A stretch of DNA of 64,000 nt from Acidobacteriaceae bacterium (GTDB taxonomy: Bacteria > Acidobacteriota > Terriglobia > Terriglobales > Acidobacteriaceae): contig PLDC01000019.1 of assembly GCA_003134995.1 (NCBI GenBank), positions 335,920-399,919 on the forward strand, written 5' to 3'. The position numbers were made by a program, and so were the translations under genes. Shown in pieces: positions 1 through 8,793 of this stretch (positions within the stretch are counted from its first letter, which is position 1; every line of letters begins with the position of its first letter). The notes under the pieces are model-generated. The model worked only from the letters and a program-made list of their open reading frames with translations, searched no databases and was not told the origin of the DNA.

Positions 1-701
1 GGTTGGGCCGAGCGCCTGGCGGCGACGCGCAAACAATGCGGGCGCTGCGACGGGATTTGGGGCAACGTGGAGATGACTTCCCAGATCTCCTCGACGAATT
101 GCGCGGTTACCTTGGTCCCGAAAAACCGGGGCGAGTGGTCAGAGCGATTCCCGGGCAGGGGAGCAATGTGCCGATCACGTTGCTAGGGTCGAGCGGTTTC
201 AGCGCGCATCTGGCGGGCGTTCTGGGGTTGCCATTTGCCTTCGCGGCGCACTTCGCTCCGGAGTATCTCTATGCGGCAGCAGAGTTGTACCGCGAGCAGT
301 TCCGGCCGAGCGAGGCACTGCGGAGTCCATACTTCATGGTCGCGGTGCAGGTGATTGCGGCCGAGACGGATGCGGCAGCGAGGCGGTTGTTCACGACGCC
401 GCAGCAGCGCTTTCTGCGACTGATCCGAGACCAGCCGGTTGAATTGATGCCTCCAGTGGATTCCATGGAAGGGATGTGGCAAGACTGGGAGAGAGCGGCG
501 GTAGACAGCAAATTGGGTGCGGCGATTGTGGGATCGAACGCAACGGTGAAGGCGGGGCTGGAGAAGCTGGTGGGTGATACATCTGCCAACGAAGTAATCG
601 TTGTGACTGACACCTTTGAACACGCGGACCGGATCGAGTCGTATCGCCGCGTGGCGGACGTTGCCGCGATGATCGCGACGAAGTCAATCGTTACTGCATG
701 A
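1..701 (+). CDS. LLM class flavin-dependent oxidoreductase, C-terminal part (5' end outside window)
   Basis: The reading frame is open from the first bases of the window, so the N-terminal part of the protein lies upstream. The visible part (about 232 residues) opens with LGRAPGGDAQTMRALRRD, the substrate-loop region typical of the MsnO8-like branch of the bacterial-luciferase-like (LLM) family. It then shows GSSGFSAHLAGVLGLPFAFAAHF, which fits the phosphate-binding part of the TIM barrel. Such proteins use FMNH2 or F420 to oxidise small organic molecules; the substrate cannot be told from sequence. The C-terminus (EVIVVTDTFEHADRIESYRRVADV) is complete. A second LLM-family gene follows 196 bp downstream on the same strand, so the two may be co-regulated. 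Confidence 0.85.
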   Translation, partial: LGRAPGGDAQTMRALRRDLGQRGDDFPDLLDELRGYLGPEKPGRVVRAIPGQGSNVPITLLGSSGFSAHLAGVLGLPFAFAAHFAPEYLYAAAELYREQFRPSEALRSPYFMVAVQVIAAETDAAARRLFTTPQQRFLRLIRDQPVELMPPVDSMEGMWQDWERAAVDSKLGAAIVGSNATVKAGLEKLVGDTSANEVIVVTDTFEHADRIESYRRVADVAAMIATKSIVTA

Positions 702-837
702 GCCTGCCTCGCGCGCGCTCTGTTTGGGCCGGCGATCACAAAACGGATGATTGGCTGAATGCGATTGACTCGAGCGGCTACTCAGCAGCACTCGTAACCG
801 TCGCGTGCGACTCACAGCCGATCATCCCTTTTCGTTG

Positions 838-863
838 AATCGACTTAAGTTTAATCGACTTAA
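838..863. promoter_or_regulatory. Repeated AATCGACTTAA motif upstream of the second oxidoreductase gene
   Basis: AATCGACTTAA occurs twice (838-848 and 853-863), and TTAAGT (845-850) is inverted as ACTTAA (858-863). The motif lies 35-60 bp before the chosen ATG at 898, where an operator would be expected. No regulator gene is adjacent, so operator function is inference. Confidence 0.35.
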
Positions 864-897
864 ATTACATCTCCAGGATACGGGGGACTTATATTGC

Positions 898-1920
898 ATG
901 AAGAAAATTGGCTTCCTTTCATTCGGTCATTGGGCACCTTCACCGCAGTCAGGAACACAGTCGGCGGCTGACGCGCTCTTGCAGTCCATTGACCTTGCCG
1001 TGGAGGCCGAGCGCCTGGGAATGGATGGAGCTTACTTCCGGGTTCATCACTTCGCGCAGCAATTGGCATCGCCGTTTCCACTCCTTGCGGCGGTTGGCGC
1101 TAAAACGCGAAAGATTGAAATTGGCACCGCCGTGATCGACATGCGGTATGAGAATCCTCATTACATGGCAGAGGACGCTGGGGCCGCGGATCTAATTTCT
1201 GGCGGCCGGCTGCAGTTGGGAATCAGCCGTGGTTCTCCCGAGCAGGTCATCGATGGTTGGCGCTATTTTGGTTACAGCCCAAAGAAAGGCGAGGACGATG
1301 CAGAGATGGGTCGCCGGCACACCGAAGAATTTCTCGAGTTGCTGCGCGGCAAGGGCTTCGCTCAGCCGAACCCGCGCCCTATGTTTCCCAATCCTCCGGG
1401 ACTGCTGCGTCTTGAGCCGTACTCGGCAGGGTTGCGTGATCGAATCTGGTGGGGGTCTGCTTCCAACGCGACAGCAGAATGGGCCGCGAAGCTAGGCATG
1501 AACATGCAGACCTCAACCCTCAAATTCGACGAGACGGGCGAGCCACTCCACATCCAGCAGGCCGCTCAGATTCGCGCCTTTCGCGCAGCCTGGAAGCAAG
1601 CTGGGCATACGCGCACTCCGCGCGTTTCTGTTAGCCGCAGTATTTTTCCGTTGATCGACGACCGAGATCGTATGTACTTCGGACACGGCTCTGACGAAGA
1701 GGACAAAATCGGATTCCTCGACGAAAACACACGGGCGGTCTTCGGACGCAGCTACTCTGCTGAGCCAGATGTTCTCATCGAGCGACTTAAGAAAGACACG
1801 GCGATCGCGGAGGCCGACACACTTTTGCTGACCATTCCAAATCAACTGGGCGTTGCCTACAATGCGCATGTCATGGAAGCGATTCTGACTATGATCGCTC
1901 CGGCTCTTGGTTGGCGCTAA
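898..1920 (+). CDS. LLM class flavin-dependent oxidoreductase
   Basis: 340 residues. The chosen start gives MKKIGFLSFGHW, the usual first beta strand of luciferase-like monooxygenases; the frame is open 31 codons further upstream, but that stretch is unlike the family and overlaps the repeated AATCGACTTAA motif. Family features seen: AVEAERLGMDGAYFRVHHFA near residues 32-51, GTAVIDMRYENPHYMAEDAG, and SGGRLQLGISRGSPEQVIDG, the flavin phosphate-binding segment. The protein probably oxidises a small molecule with reduced flavin in the cytoplasm; the substrate is unknown. It is in the same family as the partial gene at 1-701 but belongs to a different branch. Confidence 0.85.
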   Translation: MKKIGFLSFGHWAPSPQSGTQSAADALLQSIDLAVEAERLGMDGAYFRVHHFAQQLASPFPLLAAVGAKTRKIEIGTAVIDMRYENPHYMAEDAGAADLISGGRLQLGISRGSPEQVIDGWRYFGYSPKKGEDDAEMGRRHTEEFLELLRGKGFAQPNPRPMFPNPPGLLRLEPYSAGLRDRIWWGSASNATAEWAAKLGMNMQTSTLKFDETGEPLHIQQAAQIRAFRAAWKQAGHTRTPRVSVSRSIFPLIDDRDRMYFGHGSDEEDKIGFLDENTRAVFGRSYSAEPDVLIERLKKDTAIAEADTLLLTIPNQLGVAYNAHVMEAILTMIAPALGWR

Positions 1921-2357
1921 GTCGTCGCCACTCATGGAAAGCATATCGTCAGCTTTTACCGGAGCGGATTCATTATCGTTTTCCTGCGGCCGCAGTTCTG
2001 TTATATCGGCAAGAAGGTCCAGTGCGCTGAATGCCGTGTGCGCTCGCTATGCGGTGGCGTCTACACAGCGCTTCAACGAGCTTGAATCATGCTCTGCCCG
2101 TCTTTGCAATCTAAGGCTGCTATCCACTTTGAAACCGCAAAGAATGTTCTTGTCGAGTTGCAGGAAAAAGGCTGCTCGTGCTGGGAGGTTCGGCCGCAGC
2201 AGTTGCGACCCTGTTGTGATAGAGTTCCGATAGCCGCGTGACGTCGCACCAATAATCACCTCTCCCCCGCGCGGGCACACCACATCGGTCCCGTCGAACC
2301 ACCTGAAAGCTACCGGGATCGCGATAACTCGATCTGGTTAAGAAGTAGGAGTCTCCC
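1921..2357. other. 437-bp intergenic region, no convincing gene
   Basis: Short open frames exist on both strands (for example plus 1907-2233 and minus 2047-2283), but they are Ser/Arg-rich, lack a ribosome site and resemble no family I know. The last 12 bases contain AGGAG, the ribosome site of the next gene. Confidence 0.5.
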
Positions 2358-5300
2358 ATGAAGTACACTGCGTGGCTATTAGCCCTGGTGAGCGCGTTAT
2401 CGACCTCCGCAATTTCCCAAAATTCGACGCCGCTCATTACCGAAGCCATCAACGAAGGAACGCTCGTCACCCTTCACGGCAACGTTCATCCTCTGGCGCA
2501 GCCCCGCTACGATCTGGGCACCGTTCCCGATTCATTCCCCGCGTCGAGAATGGTGCTTCTGTTACGGCGTTCGCCGGAGCGCGAAGCGGCTCTGCAGCAA
2601 TTTCTGCAAGAGGCACACCGGCCGGGCTCTTCTACCTTTCACAAATGGATCACGCCCGATCAATTTGGCGAAATGTATGGAGTTGCCGATTCAGATATCG
2701 CTACGGTCTCGGGCTGGCTGCAAGGGCATGGATTCGCGGTCGGCCGAATCAATCGAGCCAAGACAGCGATCGAGTTTTCGGGTACCGCCGGCGGAGTGCG
2801 CTCCGCGTTCCACACGCAAATCCACGCTTACCTCGTGAACGGCCAGGAGCATCACGCCAATAATGTCGATCCACAGATTCCGGCAGCGCTGGCGCCGGTG
2901 ATTGCGGGCATCACCCCGATCAACGACTTTCGCCCGAAGTCTTATATAAGAAATTCCGGCAAAGCGGCCTACGACAGCAAGACTAAGAAGTTTGTTGCGA
3001 ACTGGACTTTTCCTTCCAATCAGGACGTATTGATTCTGTCGCCTGGCGACTTCGCGATGCAATACGATCTTGGTCCGCTGTATACAGCAGGTATGACAGG
3101 CAGCGGCGTGACTATCGGACTCATTGGCGCATCGAACGTTGATCCAACGGTTGTGGCCACCTATCGCTCGTTCTTTGGATTGCCTGCGAACCCGCTCAAC
3201 GTTGTTATTGACGGAACTGATCCGGGAGAGACTTATGCTGTCGTGGAATCGTATCTGGATGTCGAACTGAGTGGCGCGGTCGCTCCGGCAGCTAACATCA
3301 ACCTATACACCGCAGCCGACACCTCCGTGCAATCGGGATTGCTGCTGGCCGCCCAGCGAGCGGTGGATGATGATCAAGCCTCGATCCTCAGCACGAGCTA
3401 CGGCACCTGTGAACAGAATCTGGGATCGGCGGGAAACCTGTTCTGGTATTCCTTGTGGGAGCAGGCGGCGGCGCAAGGGCAGACCTCGTTCGTCTCGGCC
3501 GGGGATGGCGGTCCAGCAGGCTGCGATGATTTCGATAACGACCAACCGGCGCAGTACGGGATTGCCATGAATGGATTCAGTTCCACTCCCTGGAACGTTT
3601 CTGTGGGTGGCACCGACTTCTATTACAGCAGCTACAACGGAACTTCGTCCGCACAGCAAACGCAACTGCAAACTTACTGGGACACGGTCGCCACCATTTA
3701 TCCCACGACATCTCTTCTGCAGCCCGTGCCGGAGCAACCGTGGAACGATCCGTTTGGACTGAACCTCGACGATGGAGGCGTCTACAACTCCGGCATTCCC
3801 GACATCGTTGCGGGCAGCGGCGGACCCAGCAATTGCGCGACCGGGGCTGAGGCTTCCAATGGCACTTACAGTTCGTGCTCGGCTGGATATCCCAAGCCTG
3901 CGTGGCAGACCGGACAAGGCGTTCCCAGCGACGGAGTGCGTGACCTTCCCGATGTATCGCTGTTTGCCGCGGCGGGGGAGAACGACACTGCTTATCCCAT
4001 CTGTGCGGAAGATGGGGATTGCGTGGTTTCTGATGGCGATTTGGCCATTGGAACCGTTGGAGGGACGTCGGCATCTTCGCCTGCGATGGCGGGCATTCTG
4101 GCGCTGATCGAACAGAAATATGGGCCGCAGGGGCAAGCGAACTACATCCTCTACTCCTTGGCAGCGCAGCACCCTTCCGCATTTCACGACATCACGACTG
4201 GGAGCAACATTGTGCCATGCCAGCCGGGCACACCGAATTGCAATCTGAGCACAGCCACAGACAATACAAAGGGCTATTACATCCTCGGGTACTATGCGGG
4301 TGCGGGATACGACCTGGCGACTGGATTGGGCAGTGTAGACGCGAATCAACTGTTCAATAACTGGAACGCGCTTAGTTTTAAGTCAACCTCGACGAACCTA
4401 AGCCTCAGTCAGACCAGCTTCACTCACGGCACTCCGGTTACCGTAAACGTCGGCGTAACTGGAAGTGACGGAACTCCTTCAGGGGGCGTGTCGCTGGTTA
4501 CGACGGCAACTCCACAGATTAATGAGGGAGTAAAGCTCTTGACCCTGCAGAGCGGGGCGGCAAGCGCCAACGTGAACAGCCTACCCGGAGGCCAATATAA
4601 CGTGAGCGCGCGCTACGGGGGCGATAGTGTTTTCGCTCCCAGCAGCTCGAATCCGGTATCCGTGAATATCGCGCCCGAAGCGAGCAATCTGTCGCTGTTT
4701 GGAACTTATTTTCTCTACACCAACGCAACCACTGGCGTTCTCACCAACGGAGCAAGCTATCCATTCGGCACTTCGCTCACGGTCGAGGCGCAAGCGGTGG
4801 GAGTAAATGCGCCTGCGGGGTCCACTGACGGCATTGCGACGGGCACCGTCACTTTTACCGATGCGGCGAGCGCAGGCACGGTGAGTTCCGGCCCGCTCAA
4901 TATGGGAACAAGCAGCACCGCGGAGTGGTTGTCGTCTACTTTTAGTGTGGGCAGTCACAGCATAAGTGCCAGCTATTCAGGAGATCCCAGCTTCAACGCT
5001 TCCTCGAGCTCCGCGCCGCTGACCTTCACCATCACTAAGGCGCCTCCTGCGGCTCAATTGTCGACTGGCACACCTTCTATAGTCGCGCGCGGGCAGATCA
5101 TCATGCTGCAGTTCATCGTCGGTGATAGTGTCGCTCCCGCGCCCACGGGTACGGCGACCTTCTATTCGGGAACGACCGTTCTAGGCAGCGCAACCGTCTC
5201 CCAGTCCACACTAACCTACCCCTACATCAATTCCGCGGCGATCTTGAACGTGACGAACTTGGCGGTGGGAACGGACTCCATCACCGCGAAGTATAGCGGC

Positions 5301-6239
5301 GATGCGAATTACCAGGCTGCCACCTCCAATGCAGTACAACTCACCGTGACGCAGCAGCAGGCGGGCGTTCTTACTGCCAGCGCGAATGCGTCCTCGCTCC
5401 TTCCGACCCAGGACCTGACTGTGACGGCCAGTGTCACCGGCGTCATCGGACAGCCGACTCCGACCGGATATGTCGGCTTGTATGCTTATGGGCCCGGCGG
5501 AAGCTACAGCGCTAGCTGCACATTGGCGAATGGGTCCTGCAGCTTTGACTTTGGGGCCGGCTATTGGAGTCCTGGCGCGGTGCTTGTGGACGTGAGCTAC
5601 GGCGGAGATTCCACATATGCCCCCAGCGGCCTTGTTCTGCCCGTCACGATGTTGAACATGTTCACCGTGACGGCGGCGAGTTCGGTGTCGTTTGCAGCGG
5701 GCGCGACCGCAGGCAACACTGCTGCACTCACGGTGACGCCGGCCAACGGATTTACCGGGCCAGTCTACTTTGCATGCACGATCGCATATTATCCGCCCGG
5801 AGCGCAGCATCTTCCCACGTGCTCGGTTCCGGCGTCGGTGAGTGTGACCGGCGCGAGCGTGGTGACCTCCGCCATGACGATTAGCTCGACGGGACCGACA
5901 ACGCTCGCGCGGTCTGAGCAAGTCAGAAGTCCTCGGTGGCTAGCGGCGCAATCTCTTATTTTCGTTGCCGGGATTCTCGTGGTTGGGTTCCCGCTGCGAA
6001 GACGCATTCGCCTGCATACGAATGCTCTGGGCTTGCTGATTGTATTGGCGGGAACCATGGCCCTGGTGAGCTGTGGCGGCGGCGCGAGCGGTGGAGGTAG
6101 CAAGACGGTTCCCGGTACAACCCCTGGGACCTACAAATTTATGGTCGATGGCGCGTATACGCAGAACGTCAGTCTCACCGCTGAGCCATTTTTTCAAAGT
6201 ACGCCGCAGGTGTTCGTGGTGACCGTGAATATTCAGTAA
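2358..6239 (+). CDS. Secreted S53 family peptidase (pro-kumamolisin) with Ig-like repeats and C-terminal membrane segment
   Basis: 1293 residues, preceded by AGGAG 7 bp before the ATG. Residues 1-20 form a signal peptide (MKYTAWLLALVSALSTSAIS). A pro-kumamolisin activation domain covers about 60-190 (SRMVLLLRRSPEREAALQQF, FHKWITPDQFGEMYG). The catalytic domain follows, with Glu297 and Asp301 four residues apart as in kumamolisin, SAGDGG carrying the oxyanion Asp, and Ser571 in GGTSASSPAMAG, so the sedolisin triad is complete. From about residue 690 there are several Ig-like repeats recurring as YSGDPSFNASSS or YSGDANYQAATS. The C-terminus has a hydrophobic helix (QSLIFVAGILVVGFPL), an Arg cluster, and a second helix ending LVSCGGG. 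It is probably an acid-active endopeptidase that stays surface-attached; attachment is inference. The ligase gene begins 5 bp after its stop. Confidence 0.92.
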   Translation: MKYTAWLLALVSALSTSAISQNSTPLITEAINEGTLVTLHGNVHPLAQPRYDLGTVPDSFPASRMVLLLRRSPEREAALQQFLQEAHRPGSSTFHKWITPDQFGEMYGVADSDIATVSGWLQGHGFAVGRINRAKTAIEFSGTAGGVRSAFHTQIHAYLVNGQEHHANNVDPQIPAALAPVIAGITPINDFRPKSYIRNSGKAAYDSKTKKFVANWTFPSNQDVLILSPGDFAMQYDLGPLYTAGMTGSGVTIGLIGASNVDPTVVATYRSFFGLPANPLNVVIDGTDPGETYAVVESYLDVELSGAVAPAANINLYTAADTSVQSGLLLAAQRAVDDDQASILSTSYGTCEQNLGSAGNLFWYSLWEQAAAQGQTSFVSAGDGGPAGCDDFDNDQPAQYGIAMNGFSSTPWNVSVGGTDFYYSSYNGTSSAQQTQLQTYWDTVATIYPTTSLLQPVPEQPWNDPFGLNLDDGGVYNSGIPDIVAGSGGPSNCATGAEASNGTYSSCSAGYPKPAWQTGQGVPSDGVRDLPDVSLFAAAGENDTAYPICAEDGDCVVSDGDLAIGTVGGTSASSPAMAGILALIEQKYGPQGQANYILYSLAAQHPSAFHDITTGSNIVPCQPGTPNCNLSTATDNTKGYYILGYYAGAGYDLATGLGSVDANQLFNNWNALSFKSTSTNLSLSQTSFTHGTPVTVNVGVTGSDGTPSGGVSLVTTATPQINEGVKLLTLQSGAASANVNSLPGGQYNVSARYGGDSVFAPSSSNPVSVNIAPEASNLSLFGTYFLYTNATTGVLTNGASYPFGTSLTVEAQAVGVNAPAGSTDGIATGTVTFTDAASAGTVSSGPLNMGTSSTAEWLSSTFSVGSHSISASYSGDPSFNASSSSAPLTFTITKAPPAAQLSTGTPSIVARGQIIMLQFIVGDSVAPAPTGTATFYSGTTVLGSATVSQSTLTYPYINSAAILNVTNLAVGTDSITAKYSGDANYQAATSNAVQLTVTQQQAGVLTASANASSLLPTQDLTVTASVTGVIGQPTPTGYVGLYAYGPGGSYSASCTLANGSCSFDFGAGYWSPGAVLVDVSYGGDSTYAPSGLVLPVTMLNMFTVTAASSVSFAAGATAGNTAALTVTPANGFTGPVYFACTIAYYPPGAQHLPTCSVPASVSVTGASVVTSAMTISSTGPTTLARSEQVRSPRWLAAQSLIFVAGILVVGFPLRRRIRLHTNALGLLIVLAGTMALVSCGGGASGGGSKTVPGTTPGTYKFMVDGAYTQNVSLTAEPFFQSTPQVFVVTVNIQ

Positions 6240-6243
6240 GCAG

Positions 6244-7371
6244 ATGGAGTGGATAAGAGCGAGCCCCGTTATACCATGGGGTGTGGACCTTCCGGTCAAT
6301 CCGCCGATCCTGCCGATGCTCGCGAAACGAGTAGATGAATTGCCCGCAGAGGGCGATTGGATTTTCGAGCCCAAGTGGGACGGTTTTCGCGCTCTGGTGT
6401 TTCGCGATGCGGATGAAATTTTCATTCAGAGCCGCGACGGAAAACCACTCAATCGTTACTTTCCTGAGTTGCTGGAACCATTGCGCGCAGCGCTCCCCGC
6501 CCGATGCGTGCTCGATGGAGAGATGGTCATCGTTAAAAATGACGGGCTCGATTTTGATGCGCTGCAATTACGTTTGCATCCCGCAGCGTCACGCGTAAAG
6601 CTTTTGTCCGGGCAGATTCCCGCCTCGTTTGTATTCTTCGATTTGCTTTGCCTTGGAGATCGAGATCTGCGAGGCGAGCCGTTTCAGAAGCGGCGACGCG
6701 ACTTGGAAGCGTTGCTCGCTTCATCTTCACCGCCAATTCATCTAACACCTGCAACTCATGATCGGAATATTGCCGCCGATTGGTTTCGCCGCTTTGAAGG
6801 CGCAGGCTTGGATGGTGTGATGGCCAAAGATCCTGCGGGAGCTTACGAGCCGAACAAGCGAGTGATGCTCAAAGTGAAACACGAGCGCGATTGCGATTGC
6901 GTGGTGGCTGGATTTCGCTGGCATAAAAAAGGCGAGCGCACAATGGTCGGCTCGCTATTGCTCGGTTTGTTCGACGATGCCGACGCTTTGCAACACGTGG
7001 GAGTCTGTGCGAGTTTCAGCACGGCAAAACGAAAAGAGTTAGTAGAGCTTCTGAAGCCTTATCGAAAAGATGCGCTGCTGAACCACCCGTGGAAGGCTTG
7101 GGCAGAGCACGCGACCGAGGGTGATGAAGGTGTCAAGCGAATGCCCGGCGGGCAGAGTCGCTGGAGCCAGGGCAAAGATTTGTCGTGGGAACCATTGCGG
7201 CCTGAATTGATCGTAGAAGTTGCTTACGATCACATGCAGGGAGATCGCTTCCGCCACACGGCACAATTCCGCAGATGGCGCACGGACAAAAAGCCCAGCG
7301 ATTGCACTTATGCCCAGCTCGAAGTTGTACCTCCGCAGGAACTGGCTGCGATTTTTCCGCAGGGAAGGTGA
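6244..7371 (+). CDS. ligC: ATP-dependent DNA ligase, LigC type
   Basis: 375 residues from the ATG, but a GTG at 6283 gives MDLPVNPPILPMLAKRV, which matches how stand-alone LigC proteins begin and is probably the true start. Motif I, EPKWDGFRAL, carries the adenylated lysine (Lys44 from the ATG, Lys31 from the GTG). Further nucleotidyltransferase motifs are LDGEMVI, FVFFDLLCL, DGVMAKDPAGAYEPNKRVMLKVKH, and an OB-fold region with VVAGFRWHKKGERTMVGSLLLG. It seals nicks with ATP. It converges on a LigD-like polymerase gene with 3 bp between stop codons, an association known from mycobacterial LigC and its polymerase partner in Ku-linked or alternative end joining and excision repair. No Ku gene lies in this window. 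Confidence 0.9.
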   Translation: MEWIRASPVIPWGVDLPVNPPILPMLAKRVDELPAEGDWIFEPKWDGFRALVFRDADEIFIQSRDGKPLNRYFPELLEPLRAALPARCVLDGEMVIVKNDGLDFDALQLRLHPAASRVKLLSGQIPASFVFFDLLCLGDRDLRGEPFQKRRRDLEALLASSSPPIHLTPATHDRNIAADWFRRFEGAGLDGVMAKDPAGAYEPNKRVMLKVKHERDCDCVVAGFRWHKKGERTMVGSLLLGLFDDADALQHVGVCASFSTAKRKELVELLKPYRKDALLNHPWKAWAEHATEGDEGVKRMPGGQSRWSQGKDLSWEPLRPELIVEVAYDHMQGDRFRHTAQFRRWRTDKKPSDCTYAQLEVVPPQELAAIFPQGR

Positions 7372-7374
7372 GTC

Positions 7375-8700
7375 TTACTCGTCTGCCTTTTTCTTCTTCC
7401 AGCGCTCGCGCCACTCACGCGTGGGATCATCGTCTGGATCTGGAGTTTCCTGCGCTGGCCGTTGTTCCTCAGGAATATGACGCAGATTGATACGGATGCG
7501 TGTCCATGTGGATGATCTCCCGCGCATCGAGTCGACCAATACATCGTCCACGGCGAGCAGACTTGCGATATCCGCGTGTTCGGCCTTCCATCGCTCAAGA
7601 CCCGCCAGCGCGGCCGCTTTATCGGGTGAGTTTGCAACCGTGATCAATGGCATCTTCACGCGCGGCTTCTTAGGTGCCGTCTTCTTCGCGGCAGATTTGG
7701 CTCGGGAGGGCATTACGCGCGCAGCCTCGCGTTCCATCTTGCGGAAGTGCGGAGGCCAGGGCGCATCGGCCATACCGGCCGCTTCGTCTCTATCGGCGAG
7801 TTCGAGTAGTTTTTCCAGCGAGCCCGGCGATGCATCCATATCGGCATGTCGATCGCCGATTTTCGCGAAGCGCTCCGGAACTGTGAAAATAGTAAAATCC
7901 GCCGGATCGCAATCGGGCACTTCGTCCCAAGAAAGAGGAGTCGAAACGCGAGCATCTGGGAGCGGGCGCACTGAATAGGCAGAGCATGTCGTGCGATCTT
8001 TTGCGTTCTGGTTGTAGTCGAGAAAGACGCCGTGGCGCTCTTCCTTCCACCATTTAGAACTGGCCAGTGTCGGGGCCCGGCGCTCGATCGCTCGCGATAA
8101 GGCAACCGCCGCACGGCGAACTTGCGTAAACGTCCAACGCGGTCCGATGCGCACATTCACGTGCATGCCGCGCGAGCCGCTGGTTTTCGGCCAGCCACGA
8201 AGGCCGACCTCATCGAGAAAACTCTGCACTTCAAGTGCGACGCGGCGAACATCCTCCCAACTAACGCCGGGGATTGGATCGAGATCGATGCGCAGCTCAT
8301 CCGGATGATCCAGATCGCTCGATCGCACCGGATGCGGGTGCAGTTCGATGCAGCCAAGGTTCACAATCCAGGCAAGTCCGGCCGCATCATCGACGACGAT
8401 TTCTTCGGCAGTTCGGCCGGAAGGGAACGACAAAGTGACCGTGCGTAACCAGGCTGGCCGCTTCTCTGGCGCGCGCTTCTGATAAAACGCCTCCGCCTCG
8501 GCCCCGTTGACGAAACGCTTCAGAACAATTGGCCGGTCGCGAATTCCAGCGAGCGCACCCGGCGCGACTGAGAGATAGTACTGAACAAGTTCGAGCTTGG
8601 TGACTTTCGCCTGCAAGGAAAAATAAAGCTTCTCAGGATTCGTGACCTGGACTTCGCGCCCCTCAATCGAGAGCACCTTATTGTCTGATTCCTTCGCCAC
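7375..8700 (-). CDS. LigD-type DNA polymerase/primase domain protein
   Basis: 441 residues. The N-terminal 300 residues match the archaeo-eukaryotic primase-like PolDom of LigD: VTNPEKLYFS at the start, DDAAGLAWIVNLGCIELHPHP, the metal-binding DLDP motif, the nucleotide-binding TSGSRGMHVNV, and TTCSAYSVRPLPDARVSTPL near the active site. The last 140 residues are Lys/Arg-rich (AKSAAKKTAPKKPRVKMP) with a charged tail, and carry no recognised nuclease or ligase domain. The enzyme would fill gaps with NTPs or dNTPs during break repair. It converges on the LigC gene, so the two LigD activities sit on separate polypeptides here. Confidence 0.9.
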   Translation of the reverse strand: MAKESDNKVLSIEGREVQVTNPEKLYFSLQAKVTKLELVQYYLSVAPGALAGIRDRPIVLKRFVNGAEAEAFYQKRAPEKRPAWLRTVTLSFPSGRTAEEIVVDDAAGLAWIVNLGCIELHPHPVRSSDLDHPDELRIDLDPIPGVSWEDVRRVALEVQSFLDEVGLRGWPKTSGSRGMHVNVRIGPRWTFTQVRRAAVALSRAIERRAPTLASSKWWKEERHGVFLDYNQNAKDRTTCSAYSVRPLPDARVSTPLSWDEVPDCDPADFTIFTVPERFAKIGDRHADMDASPGSLEKLLELADRDEAAGMADAPWPPHFRKMEREAARVMPSRAKSAAKKTAPKKPRVKMPLITVANSPDKAAALAGLERWKAEHADIASLLAVDDVLVDSMRGRSSTWTRIRINLRHIPEEQRPAQETPDPDDDPTREWRERWKKKKADE

Positions 8701-8793
8701 AAGACAAGGCTACCACTCCCGCGCGGGTTGGCGGCGACCTCTTCGAGGCGCACAAAAATATCTCGTCTTCCAGCTCAAACGTGCGTTGCGAAC

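Noticed and set aside
1907-2233. Possible small gene after the flavin oxidoreductase
   Set aside because: It overlaps the end of that gene, is Ser/Arg-rich, and has no ribosome site or relatives I know.
3303-4349. Long minus-strand open frame (348 codons) inside the S53 peptidase gene
   Set aside because: It is antisense to a well-supported coding region, Arg/Ser-rich, and has no ribosome site or family match.
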